Assembly (NCBI GenBank): GCA_009760855.2
Contig: WPIO01000197.1
Coordinates: forward strand, 106,001 to 170,000
Source of the DNA: Cristatella mucedo
Lineage: Eukaryota; Bryozoa; Phylactolaemata; Cristatellidae
Reading direction: 5' to 3'
Length of the DNA stretch: 64,000 nt
The notes under the pieces are model-generated. The model made no database searches. It was not told the origin of the DNA and saw only the letters and a list, made by a program, of their open reading frames with translations. The number at the start of each line of letters is the position of its first letter. Within the stretch, counting starts at the first letter, position 1. A program made the translations under genes and the position numbers. Below, piece by piece: positions 1-10,895 of the stretch.

Positions 1-2
1 CA

Positions 3-1716
3 AAGAAGAAGGCTGAAACTGCAGCACTGCCGAATGTTACACCTGGTGCAATAGGCAAAGTCATGATCCAGAAAACGATTCCCGAACAAGTTGCATGCAT
101 GAAAGTATGGGATATCAATAACAGCTCATCAGTGAGAATTCACCGTGCCATTGCTAAGATGATAATAACAGATATGCAACCGGTTCAGATTGTTGAGAAG
201 GCAGGCTTTGTTGAACTCATGGGAGTTTTTAGAGAGGCGTTACACTGTTCCATCACGAAAATACTTTGCAGAGAGAGTCATTCCTGAAATTAATGATGAA
301 GTTTGCACCCAGCTGTTGGTAATACTCGATCCAGCAACTACTCCGTTTCTGTCCTTTACCACTGATACATGGACAGCAGACAATACTGTGCAATCATTCA
401 TGGGCTTAACTGCCCATTGGCTGACAGAGGAGTTTGAAAACATGAGTTTTTTTGTGTTGGATTGCATGCCATTTGCTGGTCATCACACTGCTGCTGGACT
501 GATGACTGCCTTTCAGCAGATGCTTGACAAATGGAACATTAGCTTTGGACGCTGTCATGTCGTACTTCGAGACAATGCGGCGAACATATCAAAATGTTTT
601 CGTGATGCCAACATAAAAAGCTTCGGGTGCTTTGCACATACCATGCAGTTATGTGTGCATGACGGATTGCTCAGTCAGCGGGGAGTATCAGACATAATAA
701 GTATCGGAAAGAAATTAGTTGGTCATTTTAAACATTCTTCATCTGCGAGTGGTCGGTTCAAGGAGTTGCAGGCTGAACTGGGTTTGCCAGACCACCAGCT
801 GTTACAAGACGTGAGCACAAGATGGAACTCAACGTTTTACATGCTGCGTCGTCTATGTGAACAGCGTCGTGCATTAACCCTCTACTGTTCAGAAGTCGTT
901 GGCACTTCCTGCCCAACTGCACATCAGTGGTCCGTGGCTGAAAATGCTGTGTCCGTGCTTGCTCCGTTTGAAGAGGCAACAAGAGAAGTTAGCCGTGAAG
1001 CAGCACGTATATCACTAGTTATTCCTATTGTAACAGCTCTGCGGAACCTGTTGAAGAAGGACTGTACAGATGCAGGTGTAAAGACTATGAGGTCAACCCT
1101 AATCAACTCATTGAATGAACGCTTTGACAGTATCGAGCAGGAAGCCCTGTATACAGTGGCGACAATGATTGATCCACGATTCAAAACAAAATTCTTCTCA
1201 TCAGAAGCTACACTGACAGCTACAAAAGCAAGGGTTCTGCTTGCATTCAATGAATTGACAGGGCAGATAGAAACTGTGCAAGATGGAAGCCACAAAAATC
1301 AGTCTGAGCGGCAGGTTGACACAAATGAAGAAATTCCAGCCAAGCAAGCCCGGCTGGATAATTCTTCTCAATCATCAGTACTTTGGGAATGTTTTGATGA
1401 CATTGTTCAATCTACTGCTGGTACCACAGGCAGTGAGCAACAACCAGACATTGACAGTCAGCTGAACAAATACTTGGCAGAGCCATTAATAAACAGAGAG
1501 GCTGATCCACTACAGTGGTGGAGACAGAACAGGGAACGACTGCCAGCTCTGGCAACAGTAGCTCGCGTTTATTTGGGTGCTCCACCAACAAGTGTACCTT
1601 CAGAACGTTTGTTCAGTGTTGCTGGGGAAGTCCTCAGTGATCATCGAAGTTCACTTCTGCCAGAGAATGCAGCTCGACTGATATTTCTCAAATATAATTC
1701 AAAACTGATGAAATAA
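3..1716 (+). CDS. hAT transposase (ZBED/Ac-like), 5' truncated by window, one frameshift
   Basis: This is a cut-and-paste transposase of the hAT superfamily. The main frame is 190-1716. The N-terminal part, open from base 3, is in another frame, and the two join at the T5 run at 226-230: dropping one T gives a continuous protein, so this is either a frameshift or a base-call error. Visible family marks in order are DTWTAD with the first catalytic Asp, LRDNAANI with the second, a STRWNSTFYML motif, and the C-terminal dimerisation block PSERLFSVAGEVLSDHRSSL. The end at ATGAAATAA matches the usual hAT C-terminus. The BED finger is not in the window. It could be a domesticated ZBED-like host gene, but the terminal repeat region beside it argues for a mobile element. 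Confidence 0.88.
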
Positions 1717-2037
1717 ATTTAAGAAACAAATGTATGAAAAATATATAAAATTACAGTACTTATTTTTGTATTTTTGAATTTTGAACTTTAGTCTCTTTTC
1801 ATTTTTTTTGTGTTATTACCAATATTATGATGTAAAAAATGTTTACTCAATTTTTTAATAAAATGTCACTGCTATACGATTATCACTGAGGTCTCCCACA
1901 GCAACACCTATTACACAAAAATAAACAAACAGCAAAAGACAATGATGCTACTTATTATTAATAATATTTTTTTAATTAAATATTTATTGTAGTATATATC
2001 CTCAAGTAAAAACTTGGTAGTACAAATGGTAAAAATT

Positions 2038-2143
2038 TGTCCGATGAACAACTCCGGCTCCGGCTCCGGCCGTATTTGTCATCAAAAATCCGGCAAATCC
2101 GGCTCCGGCCGAATTTGAAAAAATCAAATCCGGTACAGCCCTA
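2038..2143 (+). repeat. hAT 3' terminal region with CCGG-rich subrepeats
   Basis: Short CCGGCTCCGG and AATCCGG motifs recur several times and the block ends in GTACAGCCCTA. Clustered subterminal motifs of this kind are typical transposase-binding regions of hAT elements. The boundary is inferred from the end of the repetitive block, without the opposite end for comparison. Confidence 0.6.
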
Positions 2144-2148
2144 ATTGA

Positions 2149-2331
2149 TATAGAGCAAGCGAATCCCTGGCGGAAGTGGTGAAACATGGAAGGTATTGCG
2201 TTGACGACATACCAGCCGAGCTGCCGAGTTTTCCACCACCTCCAGAAGAATCCAACGAACGATTGCGATGCCGTCTAACAAAGCTGCCACTTCCATCGTT
2301 AGCGTTAGAAAACTGCGGGGCATTTTTGTAA
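2149..2331 (+). other. Open 60-codon stretch just outside the transposon, unidentified
   Basis: Directly after the hAT end a frame runs open for 60 codons and stops at 2329-2331. It contains a proline run (SFPPPPEESNERL) and a leucine-rich tail, and it has no start codon. It is not recognised. It could be an exon fragment of a gene into which the transposon inserted, or chance. The sequence after it to about 2905 shows no further coding signal. Confidence 0.25.
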
Positions 2332-2905
2332 TTATATCGAATCATGCCACGGGTTTATTGGCTGAATATCACTCCATTACGCTTGAGGGATCTCGTGCAA
2401 CACGCCTGCAACGGCCCAGCCAGTCAGCTCTTTTTTACATATTTAAACGGCGATACTGCGGCCGTTTTTACAAAATGCTTCGTACAACTGCAGTTTTTTT
2501 AAGTAAAGAGAATAAGATTCCAACTTTACCCGCCAAATTTCCTACGATTGCTCAAGTGCGTTCTTGCGCAATGGCCTCAAGACAACGTCCTTATGAGCAG
2601 TTGAACTTTTTTGAACGCGATACAGCAGCCATCTAAACAAGAGGCATCGCCCAGCTGTGTTTTTTAATAAAATGTATTAATAGTTTTCCATTCAGCCTTT
2701 TGCAATCTGGATGTTGAAGTCGCGTATCTTTTGAGACATCGAACAGTGCAGTATCAAAATGAGAACTTCTTCCACTTAATGCCGCCCTGTTTTTGCCAAT
2801 TAGTTAGCCATTTAACGATCGAGGTCATGGGCTCAAATGCTGAGGCATTTTCAGAGTCCAGGTATAGATATTTGGTGCGGCTATGGCGCTACTTCAATGA
2901 AGTAC

Positions 2906-3420
2906 ATGTAATGTAATGTAATTTATCTCCATCTGTAACTCCACAAAGTCATAAAGACCACGTGGGTGTTGCGCAGGAGAGTTTTGTTTAGCGAACTCAC
3001 AGCCTGAGCGGCTTTCGGTACTCATTCGGTAGCCAACAGACTTCGTCTCACGCAACAAAGAGAAAGTGAGAAGCATAGCAGAGTCAGGAGAGCAGTTGAG
3101 GTAGCGAGTAGCATAGAAGTAGCAGCTCAGGGCTACTGAAAAGGATGAGCCATAGTCATCAGTAGGAGAGTAGTTGTCGTTACGTAAGAATTGTGAAAGC
3201 GAGTTCCACAGTCTAGGACCTGCAGAGCTAAAGCATCTGTCGCCAACGGTCTTTAAGTGGAGGAATGGAAAAGCTAATGTATCGTCATACAGGGCCTGAG
3301 GGCACGAGGAGGCTTAAACTGGTTCAGCAGTTCAGCTAGGTACGAAGGAGCCAAGCCGTGGCGGGCCTTGTGGGTCAGCGTAAGAACCTTGCTCTGAATC
3401 CGTTTGTCAACCGGCATCCA
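2906..3420 (-). mobile_element. LINE family A, 3' fragment
   Basis: Read on the minus strand this is the C-terminal part of a CR1/L2-like reverse transcriptase ORF (HKARHGLAPSYLAELL and WNSLSQFLR-like blocks) followed by a short 3' tail made of TACAT units. The same segment recurs at 13330, 20014, 22617 and 38745. Several stops show it is dead. Confidence 0.8.
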
Positions 3421-3545
3421 TCTTGTATATGTATCTTTGTGCACAGTATAAGAATAAAGACACTCTTATTCATCGCTATGCATTCTATTACAGCAGTTAG
3501 GAACGCAAGCTAAAAGAAATCTGTTACTTCTAGGTGCGGCGAGTG

Positions 3546-3712
3546 TAATGTAACGTACTGTATCTCCGTCTGTAACTCCACAAAGACCATGTGGGTGTTA
3601 CGCAGGAGAACATTGCATAGCTCACTCACATCCTCAGCAGCTTTTGGTAGGCATTGGGTAGCTAACAGACTTTATCTCACGCAACAATAAGAAAATTGGA
3701 AGCACATTATGG
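3546..3712 (-). mobile_element. LINE family A, 3' tail fragment
   Basis: This is a second short copy of the same 3' end, from the TACAT-like tail through the stretch corresponding to LLREIKSV. It lies next to the longer copy at 2906 in the same orientation. Confidence 0.7.
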
Positions 3713-3721
3713 TCAGGAGAG

Positions 3722-3830
3722 CCGTTATAATAATAATAATAATAACAATGCATTTGATACAGCACCCTCAAAGACCTCAATCTCTTTATAGGCACTTTGC
3801 GTTTGCTGCAAATAAAGCACGATTGAATTT
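3722..3830 (-). mobile_element. LINE family B, 3' tail
   Basis: On the minus strand it reads GCAAATAAAG...CGCCTATAAAGAGATTGAGG...GTGCTGTATC followed by ATT repeats. This is the standard tail of family B, whose longest copy is at 53290. It is inserted against the family A fragment. Confidence 0.7.
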
Positions 3831-6430
3831 TAAGCGGTCTAAGCCAAGTTCGAGGGCCGCCACGCCTTTTTTCCGGTACGCCCCTGGGCGGCATAGCCGC
3901 AGCTTCTGCTCCGACCGGCTCGACCCATTTCCAGCAAAGTATCGGTGCCAAAGTTGTTGCGTCCTTCTCGGCTTAAAATGGTGACGGATGGACTCCACCT
4001 GACTCACCTCCTGACCGACTACTTTCTTATTCCAATTCGGCACTCGGAGCCACCTATCCTACCGGCTGGCGAGCTAGCAGGCTGGTGACGGTATTGAACT
4101 GGCGGTATGCAAGACTGGTATGCAAGATCAGCTCCATTATTGCTTCCGTTCATTTACGCGATACCTGAATAATATCGGCTAGGAACCGGCCGTGCAATAA
4201 TGTACGATCGAAGCAGCGTGTAAAGGGAAAAGCCGTGCGAAAGGCGCGTATTTGGCTAGTCAGACAAGATGCGCTTTATCCCTACGTCGTCAGGTACCTA
4301 AAGATGGCGCTAGACGCCTGCATTCTCAGTCGCTCGCAAATAGACGTCGCTATGGATACGGCATCGCGGCTGGGCGCCCTTCGTTGCTGCCGCCTTTCGC
4401 CTTTCTGTTTACGTATCTGCACACACACACTGCATCCACCCCTCCAGAAGCTAGCTGCTCCGCAGCGTCACGGGTACAAGGTCGCGCGTACAAGGTCACG
4501 GGCATCGTTCGAACTTTGGCCGGAACTGGTAGCTCAACGAGCGCCGCGCTCCGTACTGAGACGAAGCCGCTGCGCCTCTCCGGACGGTGTCGCGGTCAAG
4601 TCGCTGCGTTTGCGGCTCGCCACCTTTTCGCAGCGATCGGCTTTGAAGTAGGACTTAGATATAACTCGAACCACTCTTTATAGATATATCTTTATAGAGT
4701 CTCTATAATAAGGCTGAAGTGAGCCGTGCCGCCCATGTCGATGACGAGCGGCAGCGCGTCACTCAAGGGCAGCAGCAGTCCATTTCTTCATACTTTTGAG
4801 GTCAAGTTGCCGCATTCACCTGGCGTCTGAGGTCGAGACCAGAGGCGCTGCATTGTGACGTTTAGGCTCCAGCAGCACTGTCTCTGCTATGCGTTGCTAC
4901 CAGCCGACGCGCGTAGAGCTACAAGGATAAGCTGCTCGTAGTAGGCAATTTGTAGCGCGTAGCGAGTGTCAAAACGTGCGAAGCGGCGTCGCACGTCGTC
5001 AGATGCTGGCTCGCGGACTTACAGCGCCAGCCAGTTCCATCCGGTCTGTAGTGGCGTCTCCTTAGCGACGCCTCATGACTCTCGCTCACGGTATATTCAT
5101 CTGAAGGCACCGGTACGAGCCGGGCGTGTTGAGGCAAATCGCAGGCGACGGACACCGCTGGTCGACGAATGTGCGGTCGTGGCACTCGTTATTGTCTGCA
5201 AGTTACAAGGGCGGACACGTCACCGCTACGTCAGAACATTAGCCGGAGGAAGAGAACTACGGCGCGGCGTCTTAAGCTGCGTTTACATGGCAGACTTTCC
5301 TCCTGACCGACGCCGACATTCCTCCTAGTTACACGACAGATTCGATGGCCAGCTTAGTCCCGCCAGTAGCTCGTTCTCTAATCCGGAAGGCTGGCGTGAA
5401 AGAGGGCTCCCCGCCCCCCTCTCGAAAGACGACAAGCCATCACCAGCAGAAATTGAATTCGCCGCTGCAAACATCATTGTAGAGTAGAATGAGAAAGTAT
5501 GGGAAAGTGAATATTATTAAGTAATATGCACTGCTACGGTTGTGCAGGTGTGGAGTGCTATGTAATAGGCACCGTTTGTTGGTGGATTTGATAAACAGAC
5601 GCAAAGCGTCTTCCTTGCAGAAAAGGCAGAAGCCTTGCCTACAACGCGTAGTTATCCCATGTTCAGGGACCTGTTCTGAATGACTTAAAGCTCGAGCTCA
5701 CGGACGTCGGTCATCTTTATTTTGGCGATGGAGTATATGTGACTAGCCCAAAGGTTTTGATTGGTCGCCTAGTCCGCGAAGGAGTAGGTAGAAACAGATT
5801 CTCCTTCGAAAAGTGTCAGCCGACTTGGCTCCTCCTCCCAAATGTGACGTCATGCTGTGACTAAGTGGCCCAAATCTGTCGGAAACCCCCGAGAACTTTC
5901 ATGATGATCTACGTGCTAGGGAACGGGTTTACAATGCATGCTCAAACGGCGATCACTATCACGGCTCGGTTTCAAGTTATGCCCCAACCTGTTCTTCGCG
6001 CTCAATGGAATTCTTATGACGTTCGAGTTTTCAAATCCGATGCAAAAAATTCTGGAGTTGTCCTCCAGCTTCTGTCACCTCATTCATTCATTATCAAAGC
6101 TTTTAATTACGATACGACTGTTCACTCTCGGTTACTGATGCAAAGCGCCTGGACAGAGACCGGTTCACAGAGTAAACTATGCAAGAGACGCGCTAAGGCT
6201 TTTATTATGTTACAGTTAACCAGCCATAATTGTAGCCATCAAGCTATCGAGACTAACCTCCATACAGTGTAAGACAGGGCTACGCAGTCTTAGTCATAGA
6301 TATTCGACTATCTGTTCTAGCCAAATCTTGGTGCGAATTGCGACTGCATTGCTTGAGTGCATATAAGCAAGTACAGCCAACTTAGTAAAAATAATAATAA
6401 TAACATAAGTCTCGGCCACTGGCGCATCCG
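3831..6430. other. Intergenic, GC-rich in part, no gene supported
   Basis: Open frames occur at 4235-4683 and 4966-5328, but they overlap on several frames, lack any recognisable domain and follow the local GC content. A short ATA microsatellite ends the block near 6400. No repeat family of the window is recognised here. Confidence 0.5.
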
Positions 6431-6927
6431 CTCCGCTTTGCTTTCCCTACGGGGTGAACGGTCTTTTTCTCTGGGGTTTAGCAAATACCTGTTCGCGTAT
6501 TAGCTGCACGTTGACAGTCAGACACAGTTCGTACGAACAGGCGACCTGAGGGAGTCTTAATGTTTGCTTCCTATGGGCCGGGCTGTCGGGCCCAATACCA
6601 CTAGGCGCTTGCCCCATTGTTTCAGCTAGGTATTTAAGAGTCGAGCGACGCTCGCTTTTGGTCTTACGGTCTTTTGTCTTTGGTCCGGCTTCGACGCCGT
6701 CGCACTCGTTTCTCTGAAAGCGAGGGAGGAGGGCGGGCTGTTCGCCGGCGATTGACGGAACAGGACGAGACAGCGCTAGGATTCGGTGGAACTCCACCAA
6801 ATACGGTCGTATCGCGCCCGAGCTGGCATTTTGTGTTCTTTCGTGTTTTGTGTTTCTTTTGCGTCGTGTGTGTGCGCTAGCACGTGGTATCGGCATAGGG
6901 ATTTGCCGGTGCGAGCTAGGCGTAGTT

Positions 6928-7167
6928 GGCGTGTGGAGTATTCCTGCCGCACTGGTGGAAACCGAGTTCTAGTTCTCCGGGTAGGATTTAGACTCCGGTT
7001 CGCGCTTCAGTGTGGAGAATTATTCCCTCCGCAAGAGTGTTCATGTTGGCGTGTTTGGGGTATTCGCTCGGCACAGGTGGGAACGGATTCCTAGTTCACC
7101 GGTTAGGGTTTAGGGTCCGGGTCGCGCTTAGTGTGGAGGAGTATTCCCTCCGCAAGAGTGTTGGTGT
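6928..7167 (+). repeat. 120-bp direct tandem duplication
   Basis: Two diverged copies, 6928-7047 and 7048-7167, both start GGCGTGT and both contain TATTCC(N)TCCGC and TTCGCGCTT/GTCGCGCTT blocks. Several substitutions separate them, so the duplication is not recent. No coding content is recognised; the surrounding 6431-7330 is GC-rich and without a supported gene. Confidence 0.75.
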
Positions 7168-7332
7168 AGCTGAGAACGTGCGAGGAGTGTGGAGATAAAG
7201 CTGAACTAGACGCGCAGCGACTTTGTGCGCTTGCGAAAGTTCAGTAAAATCCCCAATTTGTGTCTCGCTTCCGATTCACGCCGCGGACTCACGACCCCCC
7301 TTTAGTAACGGCAGGTCAGCGCCAGAAACGCT

Positions 7333-7424
7333 CGTTTCGTGGCGGCCAGCTAGCGCCTACTGCCAGCTAGCGCCTACTGCCGTTCGGTGCGCGCCTACGC
7401 GCACCGAACGGCAGTAGGCGCTAG
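7333..7424. repeat. Perfect 27-bp hairpin with a tandem copy of its left arm
   Basis: Arms 7367-7393 and 7398-7424 are perfect reverse complements around the loop CCTA. A 17-bp unit at the base (GCCAGCTAGCGCCTACT) is also duplicated just upstream. The structure is GC-rich and would be very stable as DNA cruciform or RNA. Confidence 0.8.
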
Positions 7425-7789
7425 GCTACGCCGCTAGGTAAGCGGCAGGTCAGGCTTACTCCGCCGAGCCTTCGGCGTTACAAACAGGTGACCTGAGCCA
7501 GTCATAATGTTTGCTTCAGTACGTTGACCTATGCACGATACTTTATGCTGCCTTTACGTATTCGATACCTTGCACAAACAGTACATTCTTTCGCGGCGAA
7601 TGTTCACTTTAAAGTCCGTATCCGTATACTTGCTATTTAAATCGCCCTCTCACTTTGCGTCGTGCTTAAGACTCTGCTAAAGACGCCGTCGTGCAGCTTT
7701 CGCAGCGGCTTCAACGAGCGGTCGGCACGCAACCTTGACCCCACCGTGCCGCAGACCCCCCCCCCTGAGGCTGACGAGCTGAGCCTCAC
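7425..7789. other. 3' side of the collagen-EGF gene, no exon seen
   Basis: The next exon of the minus-strand collagen-EGF gene should follow the phase-1 donor at 7789-7788. No Cys-rich EGF-like exon is recognisable here or further left, so the gene end is unresolved. Confidence 0.4.
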
Positions 7790-8491
7790 CTTCGCAGCTG
7801 CTTTGGTCGTCGAGCAGGCGGAAGCCCGTCCGGCACGAGCACAGTCGCCCCAAACCCGTCGCCACATTCGTGCACACGTGCTCGCAGTCGCCGTTCGCCG
7901 TCTCGCAAGCCGCGGTGCGATTGCACTGCGTTCCGTTGACAGTGACCACGGACCACGTCCGAGTCGCCGAGTCGCCCCCGGCGGCGTCGCCTCGCTGCAT
8001 CTGGACCGCGCAGTAGCACTCGGGAAGCGGCGCTTGGTCCATGTACACGCATCGAACGTCGTCGGCTGAGGAGAGCGAGAAATAAATTTCACCGCTCCGC
8101 GACCGCCGAAGCAGCGCCTGCGACGAGAGCTTCAAGCTCGCCAAGTCGCGCATGCGCCGAAGCCTCCGCGAGGCGAAGTGGTTCGGCGCATGCGCGCACT
8201 TCGCACAAACGCCGATCTTCTTACCCGCGCAGCCGCCCGTGCCTCGAACCAGCGAGCGGTTGCCGCCTCCGGCGGCCGTGGTGCACGTGCATCCGACTCC
8301 GGCGGCGGGCACGCAGCCGGAAGTGGAGACGGGATAGCCGCTGCACGAGCTGGCGTTCACTTGAGTCTTGTACACGGCAATGCCGGGCGACGCGCGCTTC
8401 CATCCGGAGGGACAGGTGCAATGGTATCCGCCGGCGAAATTGACGCATCCGTGCGAGCATCCACCGCCGTTCACTGCGCACTCGTCAATAT
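7790..8491 (-). CDS. Collagen-EGF gene, long EGF/Cys-rich exon
   Basis: The acceptor ...ACGTAG precedes 8491 and the donor GTGAGG follows 7790; the exon is 702 bp, starting and ending with phase-1 introns. It opens with a calcium-binding EGF (DIDECAVNGGGCSHGC, then a GGYHCTCPSGW block). An unrecognised stretch of about 150 residues follows, with CxC pairs (GCTC, ECYC) and paired Cys (GVCAKC). It ends with another EGF-like domain (ETANGDCEHVC, LCSCRTGFRLLDDQSSC). The whole 702 bp stays open, supporting a single exon. The next exon is not found. Confidence 0.8.
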
Positions 8492-8979
8492 CTACGTGAC
8501 GCAGAGCGAAGCTTTAGCACAGCGAGCCCTGGCCACCGGCGGCCGACGCAAAAAACAGCAGAGACGGCCACAGCGTCGGGAGTTATCTCCCTTTAAATGT
8601 ATTGCACGCCTCTAGGACCCGCGGACAGGGCTCTACATGAGCCGGAAGTTGGCTCAACGCCAGCTGTGCTTTTTTCTGCCTGCAGCGGCGTCAGCCTGCT
8701 CCCGCGACAGGTGCGGCTGATTGTCGGCTGTCGGCCTGTTAAACCTATTTTCCCGGCGAGCTTTCTAAGATGTTCTACCGCAATGTTGGCTGAAGGTCGA
8801 CTTCGTCACCCTCACCGCCCGGCAGCAGTTGTTGCACTAGCTTTCTCTTAGAATGAGAGGGAAGTGAGCTCACGCCATCTATCGACGGCACGAGAGCCGG
8901 CGCCAGGACATGTCTGCGGATGAATACTGTCGTATCGCGCCCGCAGATCGGATTTCGCGTTTGTGTGCTGACAGCCTCT

Positions 8980-9115
8980 TTTATATAGAGACAGAAGAGC
9001 CATTATGGCTATCACCACCGCTTTGCAGCGGCAGTAAAGGATCGCCTACCACAGGATTCGAACCCAAGACCTCGGAACCGAGGTCGTGAATAGCAACCAC
9101 CCAAGCTTGTGGGTC
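8980..9115 (-). mobile_element. SINE family 2 (tRNA-derived)
   Basis: On the minus strand it has a tRNA-like head with the B-box GGGTTCGAATCC and a CCTCGGTTCCGAGGTC arm. The family tail follows (GGCGATCCTTTACTGCC...GCGGTGGTGATAGCC...GGCTCTTCTGTC). The fullest other copies are at 12100 and 47365. It is not a tRNA gene, since no cloverleaf closes. Confidence 0.75.
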
Positions 9116-9278
9116 CCTGCGAAGGGATTAGGCGAAGTGAACTCGGAGTTAATAAGAGTCCGGTGCGATTTAGAGTAGGGATCTTCGTAAGCGAAATGTC
9201 CTTCAGTTTACCAGACTTTGGTGAAGGTGGAAGCCGAGCTTTAGTTTTCACTAGAACTCACGACCCCTTAATAGCGAC

Positions 9279-9417
9279 ACCTAATCACTCGATCATGCTT
9301 CCTGTACAGCAAATGAGAAGCTGCCTGTGGCTTGGGAGTTTCCTCGATGTACGGTCGTATAGTGCAGTAAAAGAAGCATGATCAAGTAGATAGTAGTACG
9401 CACAGTGTCCAAGCACG
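9279..9417 (+). repeat. 140-bp direct repeat, copy 1 (partner at 11220)
   Basis: The block starts ACCTAATCACTCGATCATGC and runs to GTCCAAGCACGC. It is present again at 11220-11358 with few differences. Internally GATCATGCTTC and GAAGCATGATC form an 11-bp inverted pair, and the first part resembles the family B LINE tail leader. The two copies bracket two exons of the collagen-EGF gene. Confidence 0.8.
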
Positions 9418-9666
9418 CTGCCGCCAGAAACGATGTTTTCTTGGCCGCCTGCTTAGTGCGCGTAGGCGATCACCTAATCTCTGTCGACAGTTGGCAAGTG
9501 GCAGGTTACCTCTCCTCCATTACGGCATTACAGCTTTAATCTTAGGTCGGCATGCGAGCAGTAAGCTAACCCCACACAGCCCTGTGGTAATTACAAGCAC
9601 TTAGTTAACCGCACGTGGCATGGAGCAGAGAATCAGACAGATCAAAAGAGAACCTCTCTCACATGG

Positions 9667-9742
9667 AGCTATAAAGTAAACTTTAGGAACGGCACTACTG
9701 CACGTCTGTAGTAGTGCCGTTCCTAAAGTTTACTTTATAGCT
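9667..9742. repeat. Perfect 33-bp stem hairpin
   Basis: Arms 9667-9699 and 9710-9742 are exact reverse complements with a 10-nt loop. It sits in an intron of the collagen-EGF gene, directly before a (TA)n tract. Perfect pairing over 33 bp points to a recent fold-back or an RNA hairpin under constraint. Confidence 0.85.
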
Positions 9743-9753
9743 ATATTCAAATA

Positions 9754-9756
9754 TAT

Positions 9757-9801
<45 letters not shown>
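9754..9801. repeat. (TA)n microsatellite
   Basis: About 45 bp of nearly pure TA follow the 33-bp hairpin and are themselves followed by imperfect TATTCAA repeats. Confidence 0.9.
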
Positions 9802-9804
<3 letters not shown>

Positions 9805-10115
9805 ATATTCTATATTCAAATGCGAGACCCATCAACCCAGACCCAGCACAGGCGTTCTACCCTACTTTCGGAGTCGATAATCGAGTATGGTCAGGCAGCC
9901 ATTCAGGCAATACTGCTAGTCAGGCAACTCAATGTCGCTCAGAACGACTAGGCTTGGAAAGAGGCCAGTGCAGCGAGTCCTTTTTCGGCTCGCGGTTCGT
10001 CTACGCTTCCGGCAGATGTAGCCACAAAGTAGGAGAGTCTTAAGCACGACGCAACTCCGCAGGGCAACATGTGTCGGCATCGCAAGCCTACATCCGCTGG
10101 CTGCACAGTACCTAC

Positions 10116-10313
10116 CTCTGCAGGTGCCTGCGGCCGTGGGCGAGTAGCCGGCCGGGCAACCGTCGCACAGGAAGCCACCAGGAGTGTTGGTGCAGCGCCG
10201 CTCGCAGCCGCCATTGTTGGTGGCGCACTCGTCCACATCGGCGCAAGCGCTCGCGTTCAGCGTCCGAACCATGCCGCCGACCGTGCAGTAGCAGAACCGG
10301 CTACCGTCGGCCA
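10116..10313 (-). CDS. Collagen-EGF gene, calcium-binding EGF exon
   Basis: The acceptor GCCGCAG precedes 10313 and the donor GTAGGT follows 10116; the 198-bp exon has phase-1 junctions on both sides. It begins with a CYC-containing lead ([11 protein letters not shown]) and then a full EGF with the [12 protein letters not shown] calcium-binding start and [12 protein letters not shown] end. The lead resembles ECYCAVQM in the next exon, suggesting a repeated CxC-EGF module. Confidence 0.85.
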
Positions 10314-10457
10314 CTGCGGCGCAACTGGTCGATGAATCTGCAGCGGGTCAAGGACAGGTCACGAACGCGTCATCGGTGCACGGCGGCTCCCGCCTCTGCC
10401 GAGCTCGTCGCGTCGGCTAGCGCCTCTCGTTTTCAAGTCCTGCTTTCAAGCACTTAC

Positions 10458-10895
10458 TGTCGCAAGCGACGGTCCTCGCCGATTCGTCAACCAGACGGAA
10501 GCCCGCCCGACAGCCGCAGTAGTAACCGCCAACCAGCGGCAGGCACAGCTGCGAGCAGACGCCATTGCCGGCGGTGTTGCACCAGTCTTTGACGGCCGCG
10601 GCCGGCGAGCCGGGCTCTCCGGGCGCGCCCGGTGAGCCCCGCGGTCCGGGTCCGCCGGGCGAACCGGCCGCGCCGGGTGCTCCGACGGCGCCCGCGGCGC
10701 CATCTTGTCCGCGGCTGCCCGCAGGTCCTGGCGCTCCTGCTGGCCCGGCGAGGCTAGCGTTAGCCGGAGCCGCCGGACCGGGTGCGCCGCGCGAACCAGG
10801 CACGCCGCTGGCGCCACGCGCGCCGGCCAAGCCGGGCGCGCCGACCGCTCCGTGTGCACCCTCGGCGCCGGGCTCTCCGGGTGGACCGGCCGGAC
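10458..10895 (-). CDS. Collagen-EGF gene, main collagen triple-helix plus EGF exon
   Basis: The acceptor AACGTTGCAG precedes 10895 and the donor GTAAGTG follows 10458; the exon is 438 bp. About thirty Gly-X-Y triplets follow the split Gly codon, with one imperfection around [12 protein letters not shown]. An EGF-like domain comes next ([15 protein letters not shown], then [14 protein letters not shown]). The triplets are rich in Pro and Ala and were read from very GC-rich DNA. The strand is fixed by the EGF cysteines and splice sites, although the opposite strand also reads as Gly-Pro-rich. Confidence 0.88.

Larger units (their letters stand above)
1..2143 (+). mobile_element. hAT DNA transposon, right-hand part (left end outside window)
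   Basis: The segment carries a hAT-family transposase frame (3-1716), an AT-rich 3' untranslated part (1717-2035) and a terminal region with repeated CCGGCTCCGG motifs. It ends near 2143 in a sequence that reads TAGGGCTGTACCGG on the minus strand, a plausible terminal inverted repeat of hAT type. The left inverted repeat and the BED zinc finger usual for this group would lie before base 1, so the target-site duplication cannot be checked. The transposase is almost wholly open, which suggests a recent insertion. Confidence 0.85.

Noticed and set aside
4235-5328. Several GC-rich open frames
   Set aside because: Open on many frames at once, with no recognisable domain, start context or splice logic.
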